Shown here: piece by piece, positions 53,836 through 64,000 of the stretch
How positions within the stretch are numbered: the stretch's first letter is position 1
Layout of the letters: every line of letters begins with the position of its first letter
Source of the DNA: Chelydra serpentina
Lineage: Eukaryota > Chordata > Testudines > Chelydridae
NCBI GenBank assembly: GCA_037349315.1
Contig: JBAIAC010000018.1
Span: forward strand, 4,216,001-4,280,000
Direction of reading: 5' to 3'
Length of the DNA: 64,000 nucleotides
Position numbers and translations under genes: made by a program
The notes under the pieces: model-generated
Databases searched by the model: none
Seen by the model: the letters and a program-made list of their open reading frames with translations, nothing else
What the model was told of the DNA's origin: nothing

Positions 53836-54835
53836 GGTAATCTAAACTGAGTTACCTCACTAAGTACAAGTTGGGGGTATAGTTTGTTATAATAGTTACT
53901 CCACTATGAAAGTGCCTTATAGTGGTATCTTATGTTGCTTCCTGAGCCAGAATCTATTATACCAGTATAACTGTTACTGTAGCCATTCTCCTAGCATCTA
54001 ACTATGCCATTAAAGTAGCAAAACCTTTTTAGTGTAGACAAGCCCTGAGCAATGAAAATTTGATGCTTGTTGATCCCAGGAAGACATGACCTTTTCAATG
54101 TGAATAAAAATCTACAAAGACTGGAACTTGATATTAGCACTTGTGAAGAATAAGGTAAACACTTTGGGCTTGATTTTGCAAACTTGCATTGTAATTGTGC
54201 AGAATTTGGTATGCGGTAAGTGGGTGTAGGAATAGGATATTTGTGGATGTAAACTGACTTAATGCAAAACTTGCCATTTCTCCATGCAAATACTTGATTT
54301 GTGTATGCAGTTGTAATTAGGTGTGCAATTGTGAGCCTATTTTTAAAACTCAGGCATTTGATCCACTTGGCAGGTAGCCATGTAAATGTACAGGTATTAC
54401 ATGAGCCACCTGAAATCTCCTATGGTTGCCTATGCTAATCAATATTCTGAATGTGTCTAGAAAGGAAATTCTCAGTTATCAAACAGTTTCATGCCAATGA
54501 ACTGTAAAGCACTTAGCTGACAAGTTACCAGAATAGAACATGTTGTGTACTCACAGTTGACACTCTGGATTTCTAGAAAACTAAAAGCTGGAGACATCCT
54601 AGAACTGGATTTGCTCCTCTTGAGCACGGAGTACAAAGGCTGACAGAAAATATCAAATGTAGGCAGGGGAGGAAAGGCTGGGGCCTAAGCGCACAGCTAA
54701 CAAATGGATAGGAACAGGTCTCCTGTAATGAAAATACAAACCAATAAATGGGCTCCAATAATCATTATGAAATTGTCTGTTTTACACAAGCCTGTGTCCA
54801 TTCCAGGGTTGATGTGTCCTTTCATTTCCATACAG
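53836..54835. other. no gene seen
   Basis: I looked here for the first two exons of the alcohol dehydrogenase pseudogene and did not find them. Confidence 0.4.
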
Positions 54836-56580
54836 ATAGTGGCCACAGGGATATGTTGGACAGATGACCATGTTCTGAATGCTTCTTTCCCAAATATGGA
54901 TTACACAGTTATTCCTGGCCATGAAGGAGCTGAGATTGTGAAGAGTATTGGCAAAGGAGTGACTTTTGTGGAAACCAAGTATGGGGAAATGAGGATTCCA
55001 TTTTGAAAATGGAAGCCCAGAAAGCGGTCTGTCCTCTACATAAGAGGTTTAGGGCTTGTTCATGCACCACTGAAGTTAATGGGATTATTAACATTGACTT
55101 CATTGGGAACAGGCTGCTGCTCTGTGAATATGCAATGAAGTCAAAATGTAGCTTTCTAATATACAGATTAATTAGTGCTATATCAGCATGCAGTGAAGGG
55201 GAAGCAAATCTCCTTATTTAGGCCTTTTCTGGTTCTCTAATCCAGATTCTAAAATATATTACTCAATGGCTGCCTTCTTGAAATTTTCACTCTGCAGGGG
55301 GGACAACTGGCTTTTTCATCTAATGAGCACTGGGAGGCCACAAAGCAAAACTTATTAGATTTCCCCCTCATTGGAATAGAAAACTTGGGTAACAAGGCCT
55401 ATATTTTAAGTTGAGACTCATGGTTCATCCTTCTGTTTACAATTTATTAGCTTTAAGTACAAAAATTTCATCTCTTTGATCTGGTATTGTAATTGTATAA
55501 ATGTCTTAATTCTTGATCTCTTATTCAAAAGATTAGCAGGTAAGCTTTAAGAATTCTCATCTATTTAATTTGTGAATAAGTTTGTTGTACACTTGAAGTA
55601 CTAAAAATGATGCTTCCCAATCTCCAGCCTACAGGTAAAGCACTTTTTCTTTTTAAGAAGACTGAAAATAATACAAAAAATGCTTGATTGAAAAGCCATA
55701 GTAGACTTGTTGCCTGGCGGTTAATAATGAGTCTGTTTGGTTCACGAGCTATTTAAGACAAGCTCTGTTGGCTTTTTCCTGAGACAGTCTCCTCTTTCTT
55801 TGTCTCCCTCAGTGTGGGGAATGCAGCTCCTATTTGAATCCTGACACCAACTGTTGTCTGAAGACAGTGAGTCTTTCACTGTTACCTGTATCTCACCCAC
55901 TGACAATATTAGTCATGCCTTTATAGAACTGTCAAGTCTGGAGGTCTCCCAGCATCTTCTCTGAATCACAGGAACATCATGCTGCACAGACTCACCTGCC
56001 AAGGGAAGCAGATTTACTATTTCCTGTGGATCGCCAGCACTTTTGCAGAATACAGTTGTGCCCAATTATGTCCTAGCAAGAATTGCTGTTGCTCCTCCTC
56101 TGGATAAAGCCTGTCTACTTGGTTGTGGGTTTTCTGCTGGTTATAGGGCTGCCATCAATACTGCCAAGGTATGTACTTGTGTGTGTACACTTTTCAAGGA
56201 CAAATGGCACAATTGCTTTCTTAGCATATTAATGAATTGTATGTAGCAAACTTCCCCATGTTTCAGGACTACCATTTATGGATGGATTCAGAGTCCCCTG
56301 TTTCATTGTTATGCAGGGTTAAACCTGGTTCTGCTTATGTGATCCTCAGTTTGGGAGGAATTGGCCTCTCCAGCTGCAAATCAGCTGGTGCTTCCCAGAT
56401 CATTGGGATTGACATCAACAAAGCTAAGTTTAGCCTTGGCAAATTTATGAGCCACTGAATGAGTGAAGCCTCTAGATTTGAAGAAACTTATTCAGGAGGT
56501 GCTGTTTGCATTAACTGGCCATGGTGTGGACTACTCTTCCAAAGTCCATTGGCAGTCCATTAGTGGCCCAAAGTTGGAGC
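54836..56580 (+). pseudogene. alcohol dehydrogenase pseudogene, unprocessed
   Basis: Four exon-like blocks keep ADH gene structure. Exon 3 (54836-54978) gives VATGICWTDDHVLN and VIPGHEGAEIVKSIGKGVTF, with the catalytic zinc Cys and His present. Exon 4 (about 55779-55866) gives PQCGECSSYLNPDTNCC; its third structural zinc Cys is Tyr, and a GTGAGT donor follows. Exon 5 (about 55930-56168) reads TCQGKQIYYF, then after a frameshift PPLDKACLLGCGFSAGY, with donor CAAG|GTATGT. Exon 6 (56317-56580) reads [20 protein letters not shown] and [11 protein letters not shown], then a stop; the NAD loop GxGGxG has lost its first Gly. Exons 1-2 and 7-9 were not found. Introns show a decayed gene copy, not a retrocopy. 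Closest in feel to tetrapod class I/II ADH. Confidence 0.85.
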
Positions 56581-59500
56581 AAACCTAACTAATATTCCCC
56601 ATCTGGTGGCTGGCCTTGTTGTTCATGTAGTCTTCACAGGACTCCTAACAAGAAGCCTCCTTATCTTCAGGCCAACACTCAGACCAATTCAAGTAACTGC
56701 TCCCTGAAATAAAACCTGGCCAAGCCTGTCCTTTTACAGAAGTACACTTCTTGGTATATAAATGAGATGGATAACTGGATAGAATGTAGTGATAAGATTT
56801 TTTTTTAAATCTAAAAATTTAGACTAAGATTATTTTTGAAATAAGTCTGGCGTCCATCTTTGTAGTACTGAGAGGAAGTCTGTTTTCATAACCTTGCTTC
56901 GTCTGTTATGATGTCTTGACGTCTTGCAACGTGGGCTCTGGAAGCTGTGATGTAAATAGTCTAGCCTTCTAAGGATCTTATGTGCTACAGGAGGCCCTGG
57001 CAATGGCAAGGAAATTATTAAATGAGAGAGAATCCTGACAAGTGACCCACACCCACATGCTGCTGAGAAGACAAAATATTCCCAAGGTCACTACCAATGT
57101 TACTGAGGGCAGTGGGGAAATAGCCCATTCCCTCATTATTTGGTCCTAATTTTGGTTCTCTGATCTCTAGTTCCACACTTGTTTCCCAAGCATGAGCTTA
57201 ACAGTCCTTGAGTTCTGATAGCCCTTTTGTTTGGACTAATTCAGTTTGTCTCCCTTTTTTGGACCCTTTTTCCAGCCAGAGATGTTATAAGTCACTGACA
57301 TTTTATGAAGGTTCTCTTACCCTAACTGGGAGTTTAATTGACAGTTGTGGTGGTTGTCCTACAGATTAGTATGTCAAGGAAAGCTCAATTTTTGGGAGAA
57401 CCAATCCAGAAAGTTTTGGCTTCCAAGCTGCCTGCCTGGAAGGAGGACCAGTCTTCCAGAGGCAGAAAGCTGGGGCATTCAGCTTCTAGCCCAGCTTTAG
57501 GACTAGAGGCAGGGAAGTGGGGCAGTCAACCTCCCAGACCTAAGGTGTAGCCTGAGTGTCTGGGCTTTCTGCATCTCTGGAGCTGGAGTGTAGGAGGGGA
57601 AGCTGAGTGCCTGGCTCTCTACCTCTGGCATCAGAGTTGTGGGGGATGCTTGGAGGCATAGAGGAGACCTCTAGGAAAGCATCTCAATTTTACTGACCTA
57701 AGGGGAAAGTGACACAACCCTTCCAGACAAGCAGCCAAGGAGCCTTATTTCAATTGCCCAACAGAAAAGCTGATGGTTTTTTGGCAACATAGTTTCAGAA
57801 ATTTTCTTTCCCTGAAAATGCCCTTTTTCATTTGAAAATCACTTTGACAAAATTTCAACCACCTCTACTGCTCATGAATTTACATCTAGGTACATGCTCG
57901 GGTGCTCTACTGAGTGCCATCAGGGCCTTCCATGATTAAGGTTGCCACCTAGCTGGTTTTGAACCCATCTGGCTTTTTGTACTGCCTTGCTAGTTTCCAG
58001 TCAAAAGATGGAAATACTGGTGTGTGTGCACGTGCAATTATCTTGTAACTACCCAGCCATGCACATTACATCTGAGTGCAGCCAGGACACCAGTCCTAAC
58101 TTGTGTACCTGGCCCTCACCTCAGTCATGGAATTTAAAGCCAAGGGTCCACCAGGTTAGCTAGTGTCACCCCTTGTAAATCACAAGCAGCCATCACAAAG
58201 CACCAACATACTAAACCAACAACCAAAATTAGACTAGCAAACAGGAGGGACTGATGTACACCAATGCCTGAGGCCCCTGCAATGGCAGGGGCATAAGTGA
58301 AATATAGATACAGTCCTGCCTAGTGACCCACACTGCAGAGGCAGGTGGACTCCCTACCCCAGGTGACAGCCAGTCGTCTTGGGGGAGAAGGGGGGGGGGG
58401 AGAAATCCTTCCCAACCCCCTATAGGGTGTCCAGTTAGATCCAGGGCATGGGAGCAAGAATCAGCCTGGCAAGTACTTGAGTGCTCAATATGGACTAAGA
58501 GCCCTGCCCAGTGTCCCATCTCCAGCCACAGCCATTCCTGATCCTTCAGAGGAAGGAGACTAAAATGTCCTCTCAGAATAAAGTGGAGGTATGACACTAC
58601 CTCAGAATGACACCCTGTAACCCCATATTCATCATTCATATGAAAGATCATGAGCTGCTGAAACCAATGGTTCTGTCCAGATGTGTGTATCACTAGTGTA
58701 AAACTGAGATTGCCACTGGCAAATGTGCAGCACATTTGAGTAACTCTAGCACAAAGGATCTCTGCCCAGGTGGGTGACCACCCATTAATCAAATGACTCA
58801 ACTATGCAGGCACCACACAATGGGAAATTCTTGATCACTGACGTGGGAACTGCTTGTTCACCAACTCTGCAAAGCCCACTGGGACATGTTTGTGTTAGTG
58901 TCTGCCAGGCATATGGGCCTGGGTTTAAATCAAGGAACAGATGCAGCATGAGGGAGCCTCTCTTCTCTCCTCTTCCTCTCACCCCCCCCCCCACCTATGC
59001 TGGAGGCAAGTAGGACACCAAGCAAGACACAGATCATCTGAGGAGCCTGGCCCAGGCTTCCAGAGGAAGTCTGTATTAAGGACTAACATCCAGTGGGGTG
59101 AGAACATTGCATGATCTAAGTACTGCCTAGTGTGATAAGATTTATATTGTACTTTTATTTCCTTAGGCATAAGAGAACAGATTAAGTGATTGGTAACCAT
59201 CTCTGTAGCTAATAAATCTGTTATACTTTAAGTATTTTGCTTGACGTGCTTGGGGAAACCTCTGCTCAGAGTACAAAAGCTGATGCATCTCCTCTCCACA
59301 TTGAAGGAGGGGCAGCCTGGGTTATAAACTTATGCTGGTCAGGCTTCTGACTGGGGCAAGACAATACAGCTCTGGGGTCCTAAGCTTGGAGGAATTGACT
59401 GGAGCCTCTCTAGATAGCTGAGCTACATGAATGTTCAGGAGTAGCAGAGTGTCCCTACCTGTGGATGTTTAAGTGCAGTACTGGGGGAGCCTCACAGCTT

Positions 59501-59754
59501 GTCATAACATCCGTGTGAGGAAGCCTAGCTGGTAAGCCACAGGGCTCAACAGTACCCCCATTCCAGGTAGCACCCTTGGGATTCCATCACAGGAGGGAGA
59601 ATCACTTACTGATAGTCAGTGGCCAGCTGAAGCATGAGCTTGAACATAAGAAACTAGAGTGAGCCCAAGCAACCCATCACACAAGTGCACCTAAGTTTGT
59701 CCTGCTCTAACTACTAAGTTTTGTCCCACATCCCCATTCAGAGGCTGTTCCAGA
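56581..59754. other. no gene seen
   Basis: ADH exons 7-9 were not recognised here. The 190-aa minus ORF at 58229-58801 has no domain, splice context or matching repeat that I know. A short G-run is at about 58389-58399. Confidence 0.4.
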
Positions 59755-61015
59755 ACCTCTGAGGGTTAGAAACCGTCCTCTAACTTCCAGCCTAAATTTT
59801 GTTCATGACCAGTTTATTGCCCATGTTCTCTTGTCCTTTAGCTGTAATGGCTTTTGACCCTTCCTGGTATTTACCCTCTAATCAATTTATAGAGAGCAAT
59901 CTTATCTCCTCGCAGCCTTCTCTTGAGACTAAAGCCAAGCTCTGCTGGTCAAATGAGACTAAACAAGCAAAGTCCCTCCATTTCCTTGATCATCATAGTT
60001 GCTTTTGTCTGTACCTGTTCCAGTTTAAATTAAGGCCTTGAACATGGGTGTCCAGCTTTGTACACAGTATTCCAAATGAGGTCTTAACAATGCCTTGTAC
60101 AAGGGCACTAATACTACTTCTCTATTGGAAATGCCTCTCCTAATTACCTCCTAGGATCACATTTGCCTTTTTCACAGCCACATTGCACTGGTGGCTCACA
60201 TTGTGATTAACTTGCACACCCAGGTCACTCTCCTCCTCTTGCTTCCAACTGAAGAGCCCCACCTGGTAGCAGAAATTCTTATTAAAACTTAAGTGCCTGA
60301 CCTTGAACTTTGTATTATTGAAATTCATCCCATTTCTGTCACTTCAGCCTACAAGGTTGCTCAGCTCTTTCTGTATAACATTCAGATCCTCCTCTGTATT
60401 GCTGGGGGCCTCCAAATTTATCAGCAAATTTCATTAGCGCACTCCTACTTTTTGTGCCAAGGTAACAAATAGAAGTATTGGCTAAGACCCTTGAAGATCT
60501 CCACTAGTAAACACATTCCAGTCCTAGAATTCCCTTTTTCAGCACAACCAGTTACCTTCACCCAATTTCTGATTCCCCCCCTTACAATACTTGTACTGAT
60601 CTCTCTTCCCTAATTTAACTAATATCCCATGTGGTGCCATGTCAAATGCCTTACCAAAGTACAGTAGATCCAATACACTTGCACGTCTCAAACTATTTTC
60701 TCAAAGGAAATCAGGTTAGTTTGGCATAATCTACCTCTGGTAAATCAGTGTTGCATTACATCCCCCTTAACACTTACCTCTAGAATATAATTTTTCTTTC
60801 ACCATTTGCTCTAAAACCTTGCAGACTATGGAGGTCAGACTAAGAGGTCTGTAATTACGTTTTAGATTACTTCTCTTCTCCTCCTCCCCCTCTCAATATA
60901 GGTACTTCCATTGTCGTATGGTACTGCTCCAACAAACTTATTAAAAATCCTTGTTACTGGACTAGCAGTGCCAGATCTTTCTGCATTTTTGGGATGGAAA
61001 TTCTCTTCACCCCAC
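59755..61015 (-). mobile_element. CR1 LINE, antisense
   Basis: The minus strand carries CR1 RT-region sequence over about 1.2 kb. On the + strand one reads motifs such as CCAACAAACTTATTAAAAAT, GAGGTCTGTAATTACG and GTGCCATGTCAAATGCC in the reversed CR1 order. It overlaps in content with the 19.2-20.2-kb copy. Inactive, with many indels. Confidence 0.75.
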
Positions 61016-61649
61016 CCCTCAATTTAAAGAGCACATTAAGCTCTTCACTTTTGATTTTTAGATTTTCATTTCCAGCAGCCATACTGCCTTAACATGTTCC
61101 ATATTACTGAATACTGTGTTCATTTAGTTTTGGGGCCATTATATTTAATCTCCTTCCCATCCACACTGCATAGCAGCCCAACCTCTACCATCCTTATTCT
61201 TTTTGTTTATAGAACAAGGATTTTAGTTATAACTTGGCATAGCTAATTCAGCTTGACTTTTAGCAATTCTCACTTTTTTTTCTATACTCTTCTAACTTTT
61301 TTTTTGGCTAATCAGCCCCTTTTCCCTATGGACTCTCTGCTTACTAACTTTTTTCAGAGGGTGATTTATCTAGCTTTTTTCCTTCAAATTCCTTCCCCCC
61401 ACCTTTCTTTGGGATGTGAATATCCTACCTTCTGTCTGGATTTGAAGAAATTAATGCCTCCTCCACAGTTTAAGTCCTTGAATTATCTGGTCCTGCTGAC
61501 TTCTTTGTGCATCAAGGACTGGTCAAAATGCAGCTGCTCAGCAATGGCAGAGAATAGAGGGTCAGGTTCCCAGAAGTGTCTGTTCACCCCACACATTATA
61601 GGCTTTTTTATCTAACATTTTACAGAAAGAAGAGGTGTCAACAGAGGTT
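61016..61649. other. no gene seen
   Basis: T-rich sequence. The 120-aa ORF at 61253-61615 is Phe/Leu-rich by composition only. Confidence 0.4.
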
Positions 61650-62144
61650 ACCTGCATGTCCTCTGGAATGGTTGAAACATGAAGGGACATATGAATCTTT
61701 AGCACATCTGGCATGTAAATATCTTGTGACACTGGCTACAACAGTGCCAGGCAAATGCCTGGTCTCACTTTCAGGTGACATTGTAAACAAGAAGCAGGCA
61801 GCATTATTTCCTACAAATTGTAACTAACCTTGTTCAGTCAAGTAGGACCGAATGGACTTGTAGCCTCAAGTTTTACATTGCTTTGGTTTTGAATGCAGTT
61901 TTTGGTACATAATTCTACATTTGTAAGTGCAACTGTCATGATAAATTGCACTACAGTAATTAAATTGAAATACAAATATTTTCACAGTAAAAATAGTAAT
62001 TAAAGATAAAGTGAGCACTGTATACTCAATTCTGTAATTGAAATCAATATATTGAATGTAGAAAACATCTAAAAACATGTAAATAAATGGTATTCTATTG
62101 TTTAAGAGCACCATTAAGCAGTCATGTTTTGTTTGACAGACCTA
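61650..62144 (+). mobile_element. hAT transposon 3' end, second copy
   Basis: The frame to about 61827 reads CPLEWLKHEGTYESLAHL, ACKYLVTLATT and SLSGDIVNKKQAALFP, the hAT dimerisation domain. It is followed by the 3' UTR that also forms, inverted, the left arm of the element at 3558. The end TTGACAGACCTA (62133-62144) is the terminal repeat. The 5' part is missing. Confidence 0.75.
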
Positions 62145-64000
62145 AAAGTTCAGCCTTATGTTGCTGTATGTCTACCTCTTATGCATGACTGGTTCTACTA
62201 AAGTTCATGGAACTGTGTGGTCTTGACTCAGTAACCTACATAAGCATGTGCCCGAGTGCCTACATAATGGTAAAACCAAACTGACATCTGCATAGTAACA
62301 GTATTTACCTACTGTTTGTATTTTGACCAAGATCTGTGCTTCTCTGGTGTACTCAGGAGGGATGCAGTATCCTGTGTGGGTTATATTTTGTAAGAACATT
62401 ACTTCATGCTAGCATTAGGTATTTGTCTTTAGTCTCCTACAGCTTCAAAAATGCTTTAGAAATGAATAGGCACAGGGCCTGATTCTACACCCCGTGATGT
62501 AGAGCACTTGCACAGTCCATTGATTCCAAGGAGACTACTCTCAAGCAACTGGAGGGTAAGAACTATAAACTCTTTGACCCACCATGCAGTAACTTAGTGT
62601 GGGAGGATTGCTTTCTGGCTGCTGAAAGAACATTGACCCCTGTGACCCTGTAAGAGGACATATGCATGTTTATGGGAAATTGGAGAAGGGGCATGAAATA
62701 GCTTTCTGCCATTTTGATTGTCTTGAAACTGATCCAAGAAGCTGGGTTCTTCCACTGATGCACAAAATGTGACAAGACATTGATCCAGTTTCACCTCAGG
62801 TGAATTCATGGAGGCCAACCAAGTTAAATGTAGTCCTTTTTATCAGGGTTAAAGGTAACCCTGATAATCTCAAAGTCAGGGAGGGGACTATAACATCACT
62901 CACTAAGTAACCTATTTAATAAAGGCTGCACAGCTCTTGTAGAAAGAGGCAGATAATAGCAGAGGAGAGGGTAAGCCTATGGTCAGCATTTCAGGTGTGG
63001 TGATTCACATGCTTGCCTTTCAAGGTTAATCTGCTTTAAGAAACCCTGGGGTTAAAATAAGAGCTCTAGTTTGGGCTGGGCACATGCAGGAAGGAGTCAT
63101 GCTTGGTCCCCCACTGCTTCTAGCGTTTTCTTAAATTAGACACTGGGCAAAGCTCTGAGTTGCCTCAGGGGAAGACTGGGTGGGGTGAGATTCACCAGAC
63201 AGCTTCATATCTGCCCCAGATTAGGCTTGGCAGCTGGGACATTGGTTACATTTTCAATATTGGTCTTGATTCTGATCTCTCACTCATCTATGCTAGGATA
63301 GCTCCATTGGGAGTAACTCCATTACTCTTGACTTTACACCAGTGTATGGTAATTGAGAGGAGAATCAGGCTCTGTCTCTAAACAGGGGACCCTCAACTGC
63401 TTCCCTGAAGTAGGCAGTATCAGTAATCCTAACCATTCAGAAAATCATGAAGGCTTTAAATTATTTTGGGTTGTCAATTGCTTTCTGGTTTCTGCACCTT
63501 CTGGGTGTACTCAGGTCATGTGTTCAAGCTTTTCTCTGAAATCATGATGGCTTCATTTTTATAGCCTTTTCTAGCTAAGTTTTCATGTAACCCTATAACT
63601 CTAGGAGCTGGGCCTCAGAACTAAATCAGATATTGCTAGACTTGAGATTTGCAACAGTTGGCCTGTGGGTGTAAATAGTTACTGTGTGCAAAGCCCATTG
63701 TAAGAGTATGCTAGGTCTCTCATTCTAAGTGTGAAACATGCCTCCTAAAATGAGATTGTTGTGATTGTCCCTGTCTATCAATGGGACAAGAGTTGAATGT
63801 TGGCTCCAGCAGTCTGCTGTGACCTGATATCAGATGCATCTGTTTTCTCAGTGCCAGCAGCCCAAGAATGAGATCCTAGCCTACTGAGTTCTTTCTGTGC
63901 TTAACCCTTCAATGTATTGAGGTATGAAGAAAACTTTTTAAAAGCTAGTACAATTCCATTTTCCTTCTCTATGGAAGAAAACAGTGTAAAATTAGCCTTC
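62145..64000. other. no gene seen
   Basis: CpG-poor sequence with a palindromic repeat at 63264. No exons recognised, including none of UNC5C, the usual mammalian neighbour of BMPR1B. Confidence 0.4.
63264..63374. repeat. short palindromic repeat
   Basis: CTTGATTCTGATCTCTC at the left and GAGAGGAGAATCAGGCTC at the right form imperfect arms around GCTCCATTGGGAGTAAC. Same family as 24092. Confidence 0.5.

Noticed and set aside
58229..58801. 190-aa minus-strand ORF
   Set aside because: No domain, no splice signals with neighbours and no promoter evidence.

Overview
The window is amniote nuclear DNA, most likely from a turtle (a crocodilian is the main alternative). It carries CR1 LINEs, Penelope-like and hAT/Tigger/Harbinger-type repeats of the kinds typical of non-avian reptiles, and one spliced vertebrate gene. 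No bacterial-style operons, CRISPR arrays, rRNA or tRNA genes were seen. Most open reading frames are short and explained by repeats or chance.

The left half (about 1-34.7 kb) is the 3' two-thirds of BMPR1B (BMP receptor type 1B, ALK6) on the + strand. Nine coding exons from 13538 to 34729 join in phase with consensus splice sites. They encode the second part of the activin-type ectodomain, the transmembrane helix, the GS box and the whole serine/threonine kinase, ending in a TGA stop. The exons for the signal peptide and first ectodomain cysteines were not found and should lie to the left, so positions 1-13537 are read as an upstream intron. The introns hold a hAT MITE with 8-bp duplications, a rearranged hAT transposon, a near-perfect fold-back element, a Tigger transposon with two further insertions, a long antisense CR1, and several short palindromic repeats.

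At 35.38-35.69 kb, just after BMPR1B, lies a second fold-back element. At 35.75-36.13 kb follows a CpG-rich segment with an NRF1 palindrome, CCAAT boxes on both strands and a strong minus-strand splice donor. It looks like a bidirectional promoter that could drive a transcript antisense to BMPR1B. From 36 to 53 kb the DNA is a mosaic of LTR-like sequence, minisatellites, long G/C homopolymers, a 1-kb hAT element, CR1 pieces and an 836-bp solo LTR nested in a CR1. At 53.1-53.8 kb is a decayed Penelope-like element with a GIY-YIG endonuclease remnant. At 54.8-56.6 kb is an unprocessed, broken alcohol dehydrogenase (class I/II-like) pseudogene. The right end has another antisense CR1 and a second copy of the hAT transposase tail.

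The most interesting signal is a set of Penelope-like terminal repeats (0.9, 5.4, 35.5 and 53.2 kb) that contain hammerhead-ribozyme-like cores. Two of the loci have lost exactly the catalytic G12, at a CpG. One copy is a 183-bp-arm palindrome with a 12-bp target duplication and a 38-bp asymmetric tail, which are hallmarks of Penelope-like retroelements.
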